A stretch of DNA of 47,560 nucleotides, taken from an uncultured Roseiflexaceae bacterium. Its GTDB lineage: Bacteria > Chloroflexota > Chloroflexia > Chloroflexales > Roseiflexaceae. The stretch spans positions 1-47,560 of the forward strand of contig CALJIC010000142.1 in NCBI GenBank assembly GCA_937974195.1, in the 5' to 3' direction. Numbering within the stretch: the stretch's first letter is position 1; each line of letters begins with the position of its first letter. This document shows positions 9,219 through 17,278 of this stretch, in pieces. The notes under the pieces are model-generated. The model was given only the letters and a program-made list of their open reading frames with translations, had not been told where the DNA came from and did not search any database. Both the position numbers and the translations under genes were made by a program.

Positions 9219-9764
9219 ATGAACAGCCCGTGTGGTCTGCGAGTGGCGCTGCTGGGCTGCGGCGCGCTGCTGATGCTCTGCGCCGGGCTCGGCGTCTTCG
9301 CCGCTCGGGCGGCGCCGTCTGCCAGCGCCGCCGAGCTCGAGCAGGCGCAGCTGCGCTGGTCCGAACGCCCCTTCGTCCACTACCGGCTCCTCCTGCGCGA
9401 CAAGCGCTGCCTGCAGGACATCGAGGTGCTCCACGAGCGCGTGGTGGACGTGGAGCCGAACCGCTGCGAGCCGCCGCCCCGGACGATCTCCGATCTGTTC
9501 ACGCTCATCCGCCGCAACGGCGAGATCTCGACCCCTTGTATCGCCCTCGGCTGCGCCTGTGAAGATATAATCACGGTCCGCGCGGAGTACGACGCACGCC
9601 TCGGGCACCCCACGCGCATCGAGGTGCGGGTGACCGCGCGCCCCAACTGGCGGCACCCCGACTACTGGTCGTATCTGGTCCGGCGGCGCAGGCTCCCCGA
9701 CTGCAACATGTTGGCCGAGGGGAGCAAGCGGATCGAGGTGGTCTCGATCACGCCGATCGAGTAG
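9219..9764 (+). CDS. Secreted or anchored DUF6174-like protein
   Basis: The 181-residue product has an N-terminal hydrophobic signal or anchor (VALLGCGALLMLCAGLGVFA, residues 7-26) and an extracytoplasmic domain. The pattern RWSERPFVHYRLLLRDKRC, then VLHERVVDVEPNRC, then TISDLFTLI resembles DUF6174 proteins of unknown role. Several cysteines (KRC, NRC, CIALGCACE, DCN) suggest disulfides. ATG 9219 follows a strong AGGAGGGG Shine-Dalgarno sequence, so the in-frame codon at 9180 is rejected. A TACAAT box at 9183-9188 may be its -10. Confidence 0.65.
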   Translation: MNSPCGLRVALLGCGALLMLCAGLGVFAARAAPSASAAELEQAQLRWSERPFVHYRLLLRDKRCLQDIEVLHERVVDVEPNRCEPPPRTISDLFTLIRRNGEISTPCIALGCACEDIITVRAEYDARLGHPTRIEVRVTARPNWRHPDYWSYLVRRRRLPDCNMLAEGSKRIEVVSITPIE

Positions 9765-9863
9765 GGGCGCCCGGACGTGCGCCGCGCGAGACGAGCGTCC
9801 CGCGCCAGGCTTCCTTCCCTTCTGAATGCCGGCTTTTTCCGCGCCCGAGCGAGCCCCAGAGCG

Positions 9864-10532
9864 CTAGTGTGTGGCTGCAGCCAGCCGCTCCAGAAGCTCG
9901 TGCGGGTCGATGTCCGCCAGCGAGCGCAGGCGCAGCGTGTGCGGCGGCAGCTCGATCTCGGCCAGGAGCGCGATCGGCACCGCCACGCAGCGCATGCCGG
10001 CCGCCGCGGCCGCCAGCATGCCGTTGGGCGAGTCCTCGAGCACCACGCAGCTCTCCGGCGGCACGCCGAGGCACGCGGCGGCGCTCAGAAACAGGTCGGG
10101 GGCCGGCTTGACGCGCTGCACATCGTCGCGGGTGCGCACGCAGGCGAAGCGGTCGCGCAGGCAGTGGCGCTCCAGCCAGCCCTCCACCCAGTCGCGGCTG
10201 GCGCTTGAAGCGATGGCGAGCTTGATCCCGGCCCCGGTGGCGGCCTCGATCAGCTCCAGCACGCCCGGCTGCAGGCCCTGGGCCGCGCAGATCTCCAGGT
10301 AGCGCGCGCGGTGTGCCCTGGCGAGCGCCGCGCGGTCCAGCGCCCGGCCCACCCGCTCCTCCAGCTCGGCGTAGGGGTCGTACCCGCCGTACGTCCCGAG
10401 GCCGGCGATCCAGCGCTCGGTGAGCAGCTCGCAGCCGTGGTCACGGTACTGCTCGGCGAGCACGATGAAGTCCGGGGTCTCGGTGTCCACCACGAGACCG
10501 TCGAAATCGAAGATCAGCGCTTCCAGCGCCAT
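9864..10532 (-). CDS. HAD-superfamily phosphatase (beta-phosphoglucomutase-like)
   Basis: This is a soluble 222-residue HAD hydrolase of subfamily IA. Motif I is DFDGLVVDTE (nucleophile Asp9, general acid Asp11). Motif II is IASSAS, motif III is the Lys in RVKPAPD, and motif IV is VLEDSPNG. The helical cap between residues 15 and 85 fits phosphoglucomutase or sugar-phosphate phosphatase members. The substrate cannot be told from the sequence. AAGGAGA lies upstream of ATG 10532. The gene is 119 bases downstream of ribokinase on the same strand, which would suit sugar-phosphate metabolism. Confidence 0.88.
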   Translation of the reverse strand: MALEALIFDFDGLVVDTETPDFIVLAEQYRDHGCELLTERWIAGLGTYGGYDPYAELEERVGRALDRAALARAHRARYLEICAAQGLQPGVLELIEAATGAGIKLAIASSASRDWVEGWLERHCLRDRFACVRTRDDVQRVKPAPDLFLSAAACLGVPPESCVVLEDSPNGMLAAAAAGMRCVAVPIALLAEIELPPHTLRLRSLADIDPHELLERLAAATH

Positions 10533-10578
10533 ACGAAGGGCTCTCCTTGCTCATCGGTGTGCGCGACGTCGGGGGGAC

Positions 10579-10601
10579 GCGGAGGGAGGATCGCCCTCCG
10601 C
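10579..10601 (-). terminator. Hairpin between ribokinase and the HAD gene
   Basis: Perfect 8-bp arms GCGGAGGG (10579-10586) and CCCTCCGC (10594-10601) flank a 7-base loop. It lies downstream of the ribokinase stop. There is no T-run, so it may only weaken read-through. Confidence 0.4.
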
Positions 10602-10651
10602 ACCTCGGCCGGAGGCCGCTGCGCAGATGCCCGCGGGCGTCCGCGCAGCTC

Positions 10652-11566
10652 CTACGGGCGAGTCTGCAGGAGCGCGAGCAGCTCGTGGCGCGTCGGCATC
10701 GAGGGCTGCGCCCCGGCGCGCGTCACCGAGATCGCGCCGGCCGCGCACCCCCAGCGCAGCGCCTCGTCGATCGGCAGGCCGGCGCTCAGGGCGGCCGCCA
10801 CCCCGCCGTTGAAGGCGTCCCCGGCGGCCACCGTGTCCACCGGCGTCACCGGGAAGGCCGGATAGTGGGTGCTGCCGGAGCGGTCGGCGGCGAGGATGCC
10901 GCGCCCGCCCATCTTGATCACCGCCATCCCCACGCCGCGCGCGAGCAGCTCCTGCGCCGCCCGCTCGGCCGCGTCCAGGTCGCGCACCGCGAAGCCCGTC
11001 AGGTGCGCGGCCTCGGTCTCATTCGGCGTGATCAGGTCGGCCAGGGCGTACAGCTCGGCCGGCAGATCCGCGGCCGGCGCCGGGTCGAGGATCACGGTCA
11101 CGCCGCGCCGCCGGGCCGCTTGGGCCGCGCTGAGCACCGCCGGGAGCGGAACCTCGAGCTGAAGCAGCAGGACGCGCGCCCCGTCGAGCGCCCGCTCGAG
11201 CCGGGCCACGTCATCCGCGCCAACCGCGCCGTTCGCGCCGGGCACCACGATGATCGAGTTCTCCCCGGCGTCGTCCACGGCGATCACCGCCACCCCCGAT
11301 GGCCCGGGCGTCTCGCTGACGCCGGCGATGTCGACCCCGGCCGCCGCCAGGCTCTCGCGCAGCGTCGCGGCGAACACATCCTGCCCGACCCGCCCGACCA
11401 TCTTGGTCGGCGCGTCGAGGCGCGCTGCGGCGACGGCCTGGTTGGCGCCCTTGCCGCCGGGAACGGTGAAGAAGGTCCGGCCGGCGATCGTCTCGCCCGG
11501 CGCAGGCAGGCGCGGCGTCTGCGCCACCAGGTCCATGTTGATGCTGCCGAATACGACGACGGACAT
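10652..11566 (-). CDS. rbsK: Ribokinase (PfkB family)
   Basis: Ribokinase phosphorylates D-ribose at O5 for entry into the pentose phosphate pathway. The 304-residue protein begins MSVVVFGSINMDLV, the first PfkB signature. It has GGKGANQAVAAARL near residue 37 and DTVAAGDAFNGG near the C-terminus, where Asp250 is the catalytic base. Length and motifs match RbsK closely. AAGGAGC precedes ATG 11566. No ribose transporter is nearby; the HAD gene follows. Confidence 0.9.
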   Translation of the reverse strand: MSVVVFGSINMDLVAQTPRLPAPGETIAGRTFFTVPGGKGANQAVAAARLDAPTKMVGRVGQDVFAATLRESLAAAGVDIAGVSETPGPSGVAVIAVDDAGENSIIVVPGANGAVGADDVARLERALDGARVLLLQLEVPLPAVLSAAQAARRRGVTVILDPAPAADLPAELYALADLITPNETEAAHLTGFAVRDLDAAERAAQELLARGVGMAVIKMGGRGILAADRSGSTHYPAFPVTPVDTVAAGDAFNGGVAAALSAGLPIDEALRWGCAAGAISVTRAGAQPSMPTRHELLALLQTRP

Positions 11567-11644
11567 GCCTGCTCCTTGCGCTATGCGGCACCATCCGCCA
11601 TTCTACCACTGCCCGGCGGGTGCAGTGTCGCGCGGGCGCCGCCG

Positions 11645-11686
11645 CCCTGGAAGGGTTTAGGTGGGCAGCGCCTCCTCAGCATGCCC
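11645..11686. repeat. Dispersed GGGTTTAG element, copy A
   Basis: The stretch CCCTGGAAGGGTTTAGG followed by GGGC, GCCTCCTC and GCAT resembles 15437-15484. Both copies lie upstream of a TTGACAT promoter. Two copies are too few to define a family. Confidence 0.35.
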
Positions 11687-11733
11687 CTCGGCGGGCGCGC
11701 TGCAAATGGCCGCGTAAGCCCTGCGAAAAACGC

Positions 11734-11761
11734 TTGACATCCGGCCAAAACAGGTTACAAT
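11734..11761 (+). promoter_or_regulatory. Promoter of the arginine decarboxylase leader
   Basis: TTGACA (11734-11739) and TACAAT (11756-11761) are spaced 16 bases apart. The predicted start near 11768 falls at a small hairpin (GGTGAA/TTCACC, about 11770-11785). No other convincing promoter is seen before the decarboxylase at 12342. Confidence 0.7.
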
Positions 11762-11918
11762 ACAGCGCTGGTGAAGGAATTCACCGCGTGGATCCGAGCT
11801 CCCCGGCGCGCGCTGACCGCATCATCCCGGCAGCAGGTTGTCGCGTATCGCCAGGCCCGGGCGGCACCGTTTGCCGCCGCCGCGAGGCTGGCGTCCGGAG
11901 GAGCGTTCCCGAGGGGTT

Positions 11919-12023
11919 ATGGACGGTAAGGCCAATTTACTCAGCCGCGACCAGGTTCGCCGTGCTCGGCAGGAGCACAGGGCGGTCGGTCGGGTGCCTG
12001 CAGTTCCGGCCTGTCGTCTCTAG
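11919..12023 (+). CDS. Arg-rich 34-codon leader ORF (putative)
   Basis: The ORF starts MDGKANLLSRDQVRRAR and ends VPACRL. Seven of 34 residues are arginine, five of them within ten codons of the middle. It ends 25 bases before the terminator stem and lies upstream of a SpeA-type arginine decarboxylase. The weak point is initiation: GAGGGG (11911-11916) sits only 2 bases from the ATG. The frame can also be entered from TTG 11838. Treat it as a hypothesis. Confidence 0.35.
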   Translation: MDGKANLLSRDQVRRARQEHRAVGRVPAVPACRL

Positions 12024-12048
12024 CTGACCCTAGCGACACGCTACGCAC

Positions 12049-12078
12049 GCCCCGCACCGCCCGGTGCCGGGGCTTTTT
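12049..12078 (+). terminator. Intrinsic terminator in the decarboxylase leader
   Basis: GCCCCGCACC (12049-12058) pairs with GGTGCCGGGGC (12063-12073) with one bulged base, and TTTTT follows at 12074-12078. It is one of the few hairpins in this window with a true T-tract. It lies 263 bases before the decarboxylase start, in its leader. Confidence 0.8.
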
Positions 12079-12341
12079 GACGCCTTCCCGCTGGCACGGC
12101 GCGCCGGTCGCCTGGACCGGAGCCCGTCATTGCGCCCGCGCAGTATGCCAGTGAGGAGGCACAAGAAATAGCCAGCATCTCCCGCAGCGAGCCGCTGCAC
12201 ACCACCAACCCATCTGTAAACGCCATCGATCGTACGCCGCTCGGCGCCGCCGAGCGCGGCGTGCTGCTGTCTGTCGACGACGCCGCCCTTTCGCGGGCGT
12301 CCGTCACCGCTTCCCTGTCATCGGCAAGGAGGACATTTGAG

Positions 12342-13946
12342 TTGAACGGGCAGACCTTTCTTGACCACCTTCGCAATCGCTATGGTCTCGGCCCAGAGGG
12401 ACAGCTGACCGATTTTCTCAGCCGGCGCGACGGACGGCTGCTGCTGGCTGACCAGATAGATCTCAACGCGATGGTGGCGCGCTACGGCGCGCCGCTGGAG
12501 GTTGTCTACTGCCCGCTCATCAGCGAGCAGATCGAGCGGATGCACGCGTGGGCGGCGGCGGCGCGCGCCGCCAGCGGCTACGGCGGCGGCTTTCTGTACG
12601 CCTACGCGACCAAGGCTAACTTCGCAGAGGAGGTCGTGCGGACGGCGCTGGAGTCCGGCGCCCACTACGAGACCTCCTCGACTGCCGATGTGGTGATCGC
12701 GCACCAGCTCTGGCGGCAGGGGGTGCTGCCGTCCGACCGCTACATGTTCTGCAACGGCTCGAAGGACAGCGCCTACATCGACGCGATCATCCAGCTGCGC
12801 GCCGCCGGCTACGAGCGCATCGTGCCGGTGCTGGACGACCTGCGCGAGCTGGAGCGCTACCTCCAGCGCTGCCCGGCCCCCATGCTGTTCGGCGTCCGCG
12901 AGCGCCACGCCCCCGCGACGGTCGACCCGGAGCACCCGGGCGGGGAGCGGTTCGGGCTGACGCCGGAGGAGATCGCGCAGGTCGCCGAGCGGCTGGCCGG
13001 CACCCCGCACCAGCTGGTGATGTACCACGCGATGGTCGGCAGCCAGATGGAGGACGTCGACGCCTGGATGGCGCGCCTGAGCCGCTCGGCGCAGGCCTAC
13101 TCCCAGCTGCGCCGAGTTGTCCCCGGGCTGCGGATGTTCAACTTCGGCGGCGGGATGCCGACGTCGGCCTACGCGCTGGACTTCAGCTTCGACTACCAGG
13201 GGTTCCTGACGCGGCTCATGGAGACGCTGGCGGCCAGCTGCGCCGCCTACGGCGTGCCGCAGCCGGATGTCGTCGGCGAGTTCGGCCGCTACACCGTGGC
13301 GTCGCACAACGTCTTTCTGATGGAGGTCGGCGCTGTGAAGGCCGGGCAGGCGGGCGCGCCGGACTGGTACCTGCTCAACGGCAGCCTGATGGTGACGCTG
13401 CCGGACACGCTGATCGTGCAGGGCCAGGAGTTCATCGTGCTGCCGCTGGACGGCTGGGAGGATGTAGCGCAGGAGGTGCGGCTCGCCGGGCGCTACACGT
13501 GCGACTCGGACGACTTCTTCCCGCGGCCGGGCCAGCCGCCGCTGGTGCTGCCCCGCGCGCCGGAGGGACTGGGGACGGATGAGGCGGCCGGCGGGCGGCC
13601 GTATGTGGTCGCCGTGTTCGGCGTGGGCGCCTACCAGCAGATGATCGCCGGGCGGGGCGGCGCTCACCACTGCCTGACGCCCGAGATGCGGCGCGTGATC
13701 ATCGAGCGCGACGGCGACGCGCTGGTCGTGCGCGAGGTGGCGCCGCAGAGCCTCGGCGCGATCATGCGCCAGCTGGGGTACGCTGCGGAGGAGCTGGAGA
13801 CGGTCCGGCGGCCTGCCCCAGCTCCCGTGCCGGTGGAGCGCCGCGTGAACCGCGAGCAGGCGCCGCGCACGGTCCGCCCCGGCCGGCGCCGGCCCACGTT
13901 CCGCGCCAGGCCGCATATCCCGCGGCCGGTGCGATCAGCGGCGTAG
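12342..13946 (+). CDS. speA: Arginine decarboxylase, SpeA-like PLP enzyme
   Basis: This fold-III PLP decarboxylase probably converts arginine to agmatine for polyamine synthesis. Lys91 in YAYATKANF is the PLP Schiff-base lysine. MFCNGSKDSAYID matches the CNGxKD signature of the SpeA subgroup. FNFGGGMPT is the phosphate-binding glycine loop, GEFGRY follows, and YTCDSDDFF near residue 387 supplies the active-site Cys-Asp pair. At 534 residues it is shorter than enteric SpeA (about 630-660). The C-terminal 45 residues are a Pro/Arg-rich tail. TTG 12342 is the best start because AAGGAGG (12326-12332) lies 9 bases before it; the GTG at 12261 has no such site. Ornithine or lysine decarboxylase is less likely. 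Confidence 0.8.
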   Translation: MNGQTFLDHLRNRYGLGPEGQLTDFLSRRDGRLLLADQIDLNAMVARYGAPLEVVYCPLISEQIERMHAWAAAARAASGYGGGFLYAYATKANFAEEVVRTALESGAHYETSSTADVVIAHQLWRQGVLPSDRYMFCNGSKDSAYIDAIIQLRAAGYERIVPVLDDLRELERYLQRCPAPMLFGVRERHAPATVDPEHPGGERFGLTPEEIAQVAERLAGTPHQLVMYHAMVGSQMEDVDAWMARLSRSAQAYSQLRRVVPGLRMFNFGGGMPTSAYALDFSFDYQGFLTRLMETLAASCAAYGVPQPDVVGEFGRYTVASHNVFLMEVGAVKAGQAGAPDWYLLNGSLMVTLPDTLIVQGQEFIVLPLDGWEDVAQEVRLAGRYTCDSDDFFPRPGQPPLVLPRAPEGLGTDEAAGGRPYVVAVFGVGAYQQMIAGRGGAHHCLTPEMRRVIIERDGDALVVREVAPQSLGAIMRQLGYAAEELETVRRPAPAPVPVERRVNREQAPRTVRPGRRRPTFRARPHIPRPVRSAA

Positions 13947-13959
13947 CGACGTGCGTCGG

Positions 13960-13996
13960 CGGCGTAGAGGTGCCCGCGCCGGGTGTCTCTACGCCG
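13960..13996. terminator. Bidirectional hairpin between convergent genes
   Basis: CGGCGTAGAG (13960-13969) pairs with CTCTACGCCG (13987-13996). The right arm contains the TAG stop codon (13989-13991) of the receiver gene on the minus strand. The same arms recur at 36333-36367. Confidence 0.6.
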
Positions 13997-14378
13997 CTGG
14001 CCCCTGGGGGGCCGTTTCGAGGCAGTTGCGCACGGCCTGGCTCACCTCGGTGAGGGTGACCGGCTTGAAGAAGAAGGCCGTGGCGCCCGACGCGCGCGCC
14101 TGGTGCTCGATCGTGGGGTCGGCCGAGATGATGATTACCGGCGTGCTGCGCGAGACCTGGCGCACGGCTTGGAGCAGCTCCATGCCGGACATCACCGGCA
14201 TGCGGTGGTCGGTGATGATGAGATCGCCGCCGAGGCGTGCGAACACCTCGAGTGCCTCGGCTCCATTGCTCGCCGCAGTCACCGTAGCGTCGGGGGCGAC
14301 GCGCCGGACGACGCGTGACAGGAAGTCACGCACCTGCTCTTCGTCTTCGACAATCAGGATGTGACGCTGGGTGCTCAT
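13989..14378 (-). CDS. Single-domain response regulator
   Basis: This stand-alone receiver domain of 129 residues has no output domain. The acidic pocket is in LIVEDEE, the phospho-acceptor is Asp57 in LIITDHRMP, the conserved Ser/Thr lies in IIISAD, and Lys105 is in FFFKPVT. Such proteins relay phosphate to partners or bind targets directly. No histidine kinase is nearby. I use the second Met (14378), because two extra residues at 14384 add nothing conserved. Its stop codon lies within the hairpin that separates it from the decarboxylase. Confidence 0.9.
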   Translation of the reverse strand: MSTQRHILIVEDEEQVRDFLSRVVRRVAPDATVTAASNGAEALEVFARLGGDLIITDHRMPVMSGMELLQAVRQVSRSTPVIIISADPTIEHQARASGATAFFFKPVTLTEVSQAVRNCLETAPQGPAA

Positions 14379-14422
14379 GCGCATACGGTTCGGCTGAGAT
14401 GCTTCCTAATTCTAACGTCTGC

Positions 14423-15164
14423 TTACGAGCCCGAAAGTGATGAGTTCGTGAGAATTGTCCGGTCCGCTGCCCTCGTACGATCGCCGGGCGCAATGCCGTT
14501 CAGGTAGATCGCCGGTAGCTGGCCTGGGTCCGGCTCCTCCAGCACCTCGATCTTCGTCACCCACTTGACCCACTGGAACCCGCGGCGCCGGTACAGTCGA
14601 GGATCGCCTCGACCTCCACCGGAATATAGCGCTCGCCTATGTCAGCCAGCGTCACATCCAGCGGTGACCTAACGGCGCCGCCGGCCTGCAGGCGCCAGTC
14701 GGCGACCGCCATCGGCGCCGGTCGGTCAGCCACCCAGCTGACCACCGGAGAGGCGCCGTTGCCCCTGTAGCTGCCACCCTCACGTGAGCCTGTGAAGCGC
14801 CGGTGGCCGCGTTGGTGGCGCGCCGCCAGCGGCTTCGCGCGGGCGACCATATGTGCCGAGACTGCCGCGGTGAGCAGCAACCCGAAGAGAATGTGCCAGT
14901 GGAGCAGGTTGTAGCCGGCCACGACCATCGTGCCGCCGCTGCTCCGAGGAGCGTGCGTTGCTCCCAGGCTTGCGGGCTGGCGAGGCGTCGCCATGCTCGT
15001 GCCAGCTTCCAGACCGTCAGCGGCAGCAGCCACAGGCCGGCGACCCCGTGGATGAAGAAGACCCACCAGCCCTGCGGGCGCCCGCTGACCAGGCTCAGGA
15101 GGCCGCTGGCGAACGCGAGCGCGACAGCCAGAGCGAGGCTCCAATCTATCAAACGTGGCACCAT
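14423..15164 (-). pseudogene. Decayed sulfite-oxidase-like molybdopterin oxidoreductase
   Basis: Pieces of one protein appear in different frames on the minus strand. From 15164 the frame reads MVPRLIDWSLALAVALAFAS and GWWVFFIHGVAGLWLLP, cytochrome-b-like helices. A second frame then gives GYNLLHWHILFGLLLTAAVS, VVSWVADRPAP and VEAILDCTG. At about 14586 the frame changes again to RRGFQWVKWVTKIEVLEEPD and LPAIYLNG, ending at a stop near 14423. The jump from DCTG to RRGFQWVKW removes roughly 70 residues of the cofactor domain, since the family normally has WYS, WRGV and a LAT/HGxPLR region between. I infer a membrane-anchored sulfite-oxidase family gene broken by at least two frameshifts and an internal deletion. 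Confidence 0.8.
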
Positions 15165-15436
15165 AGACTATTTGCGGATGGTTCGGGTGCAGATTTCGCC
15201 ACAGAATCACGATTCCCCGCCCCGCGGCCACGGGTTCGGGGTGGCCGGGTGCCTCTGCACGCCGCAGGCGTCCCCGAAGGGAGGCATCCGCGAAGCGCGC
15301 GCCTTTCCGCTCACTCCGCCACAGCGATCAAACGAAGCGTCCACGCTGTGGCCCGCCTCACCTCCTTCGTGAAGAGTGCCGCTGGCAACGACTGCGTCTG
15401 TTGCCGCACGACGTACGCGCTGGCCTCATTCCCACA

Positions 15437-15484
15437 CCCTCTGGAGGGGTTTAGGGAGGCGAATCCTCCGCTGCATCTCTGCCC
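15437..15484. repeat. Dispersed GGGTTTAG element, copy B
   Basis: CCCTCTGGAGGGGTTTAGG, then GAGGC, CCTCCGC and GCAT, matches the element at 11645-11686. The rest of the 15165-15557 gap holds no gene I can support. It includes TTCGTGAAGAG (15366-15376), which recurs at 22367-22377. Confidence 0.35.
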
Positions 15485-15557
15485 GCGGCAGGTGCCGCGG
15501 CGCCGCACCGCAGCTAGTCGTGTTACCACTTGCAACGTGCAGCCGCGAGTTCGCGGC

Positions 15558-15585
15558 TTGACATGGAGGGGATGAATGGTATATT
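15558..15585 (+). promoter_or_regulatory. Promoter of the HerA-like gene
   Basis: TTGACA (15558-15563) and TATATT (15580-15585) are spaced 16 bases apart. The predicted start near 15592 lies downstream of the candidate codons at 15530, 15563 and 15572, so they would not be transcribed from it. This supports a start at ATG 15635. Confidence 0.6.
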
Positions 15586-15634
15586 TGTGCTAGTCTGGCA
15601 GTCCCCGCCATCAGTTGAGCACTGGAAACAGCTT

Positions 15635-17248
15635 ATGCCTCCAGGGAATCGGGCGCGGATCGGCGTGATAACTAGCGGTTCGCTCGCAGAGGGGTTGTGC
15701 GCGCGGTTGGATGGACGCGAGAGTGTGGAGGATATGCGCGTCGGCCAGTTCGTCGTTGTGCAGGGCGAGCGCCACGAGTTTTTCTGTATGATAACCGACG
15801 TGGTGCTGGAGGCAACCAACCAGAAGGTACTGGTTGATCCCCCGAACGGCGACCTGTTCTTCCACGAAGTGCTGGCCGGAACCTCCACCTACGGCACCGT
15901 GGCGCTGAAACCGATGCTGATGCTGCCGCGCGACCTGAACGACGAGCTTCGGCCGCCGAAGACCGTGCCGCGCCACTTCGCGCCGGTGCTGGAGGCGGAC
16001 GAGCGCGACTTCCAGCGGGTGTTCGGGCGCGAGGACGCGAGCCACTTCGAGATCGGCCGGCCGCTCGATATGGACGTGCCGGTGTGCCTGGACCTGAACC
16101 GCCTGGTCGAGCGCTCGAACGGCATCTTCGGCAAGAGCGGCACCGGCAAGAGCTTCCTGACACGCCTGCTGATCTGCGGCACGATCCGTGCCGGTGTCGC
16201 CTCGAACCTGATCTTCGACATGCACAGCGAGTACGGCTGGGACTCGAAGTCGGAGAACGGCGGGTTCGTCAAGGGGCTGCGGCAGCTGTTCGGCCCGCAA
16301 GTGCTGGTGTACTCGATCGACCCGGCCTCCTCACGCAACCGCGGCGTCCAGGTGGACGAGGAGGTGGTGATCGGCCTGGACCAGATCGAGGTCGCCGATA
16401 TCGAGACGATCAAGGACGAGCTCAACCTCAACCCGACCGCCGCCGAGTCGGCCTATCTGCTCGTGGACCGCTTCAAGGAGGGGTGGCTGAAGGCGCTGCT
16501 CGGGATGAACGGTGAGGCGATCCGGGCCTTCGCCGAGGAGAGCGGGGGGCACGCGGGCGCGATCAGCGCGCTGAAGCGCAAGCTGGAGCAGGTGGCGCGG
16601 CTGGGGTTTGTGAAGGAGCGCGCCGGCACGCAGGCGGTGGACCGCATGATCGACGCGCTCTCGCACGGCCGGCACGTCGTGCTCGAGTTCGGCCGCCACA
16701 GCGACGCGCTCTCCTACATGCTGGTGGCCAATATCATCACCCGCCGCATCCGGCGCCGCTGGGTGGAGCAGACCGAGCTCTACACGCGCACGAAGAATGA
16801 GGCCGACCGGCCGCGCCAGCTGATGATCACGATCGAGGAGGCGCACAAGTTCCTCAACCCGCAGGTGGCGAAGCAGACGATCTTCGGCACGATCGCGCGC
16901 GAGCTGCGCAAGTACAGCGTCACGCTGCTGGTGGTGGACCAGCGGCCCTCGTCGATCGACCCGGAGGTCATGAGCCAGCTCGGCAGCCGGGTGACGGCGC
17001 TGCTCAACGATGACCGGGACATCGACGCGGTGTTCACCGGCGTGAGCGGGGCCGCGAGCCTGCGCGCGGTGCTCGCCAGCTTGGACACGCGCCAGCAGGC
17101 GCTCGTGCTCGGCCACGCCGTGCCGATGCCGGTGGTCATCCGCACCCGCCCCTACGACGCCGAGTTCTACCGGGCCGTCGGGCGGCTCGACACGCTCGAG
17201 ACGCGCCAGCGGGCGCGCGAGGAGATGGAGGAGCTGTTCCCGGACTAG
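15635..17248 (+). CDS. HerA-like P-loop ATPase
   Basis: HerA is a hexameric DNA-pumping ATPase that usually works with the nuclease NurA in end resection or in defence systems. The 537-residue product opens with a HAS-barrel-type region (RIGVITSGSLAEGL). Walker A is GKSGTGKSFL near residue 165 and Walker B is LMITIEEAH near residue 398, followed by FGTIARELRKY, LLVVDQRPS and a conserved Arg region. HerA homologues begin near RIGVxTSG, which supports ATG 15635 with the upstream promoter. No nurA-like gene lies in the window, so its partner is unknown. A housekeeping role is as likely as defence. Confidence 0.85.
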   Translation: MPPGNRARIGVITSGSLAEGLCARLDGRESVEDMRVGQFVVVQGERHEFFCMITDVVLEATNQKVLVDPPNGDLFFHEVLAGTSTYGTVALKPMLMLPRDLNDELRPPKTVPRHFAPVLEADERDFQRVFGREDASHFEIGRPLDMDVPVCLDLNRLVERSNGIFGKSGTGKSFLTRLLICGTIRAGVASNLIFDMHSEYGWDSKSENGGFVKGLRQLFGPQVLVYSIDPASSRNRGVQVDEEVVIGLDQIEVADIETIKDELNLNPTAAESAYLLVDRFKEGWLKALLGMNGEAIRAFAEESGGHAGAISALKRKLEQVARLGFVKERAGTQAVDRMIDALSHGRHVVLEFGRHSDALSYMLVANIITRRIRRRWVEQTELYTRTKNEADRPRQLMITIEEAHKFLNPQVAKQTIFGTIARELRKYSVTLLVVDQRPSSIDPEVMSQLGSRVTALLNDDRDIDAVFTGVSGAASLRAVLASLDTRQQALVLGHAVPMPVVIRTRPYDAEFYRAVGRLDTLETRQRAREEMEELFPD

Positions 17249-17278
17249 CCCCTGGCCGCCAAGGGTGGCGGGTACGCC

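Larger units (their letters stand above)
11762..12078 (+). ncRNA. Candidate regulatory leader RNA ending in an intrinsic terminator
   Basis: About 310 transcribed bases run from the promoter to a terminator and contain no recognisable protein gene apart from a 34-codon ORF. I looked for RNase P, tmRNA, SRP, 6S, T-box, lysine, SAM and cobalamin signatures and found none. GGGCGGT at 11980-11986 is exactly complementary to ACCGCCC at 12056-12062 inside the terminator, so an alternative antiterminator fold is possible. The gene downstream is an arginine decarboxylase, which makes an attenuation leader more likely than an independent RNA. Confidence 0.5.

Noticed and set aside
10547..11737. A 396-codon plus-strand frame across ribokinase
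   Set aside because: It is the antisense of a complete rbsK and has no motif.
11762..12048. T-box, RNase P, tmRNA, SRP or 6S RNA in the decarboxylase leader
   Set aside because: None of their hallmark sequences (T-box bulge, GAGGAAAGTCC, tmRNA tag region, SRP loop) could be found by eye.
12261..12341. GTG 12261 as start of the arginine decarboxylase
   Set aside because: It has no Shine-Dalgarno, and AAGGAGG lies exactly placed for TTG 12342.
14557..15231. An intact 224-residue protein on the minus strand
   Set aside because: Only its middle and end match the sulfite-oxidase family and the matching start is in another frame, so a pseudogene explains it better.
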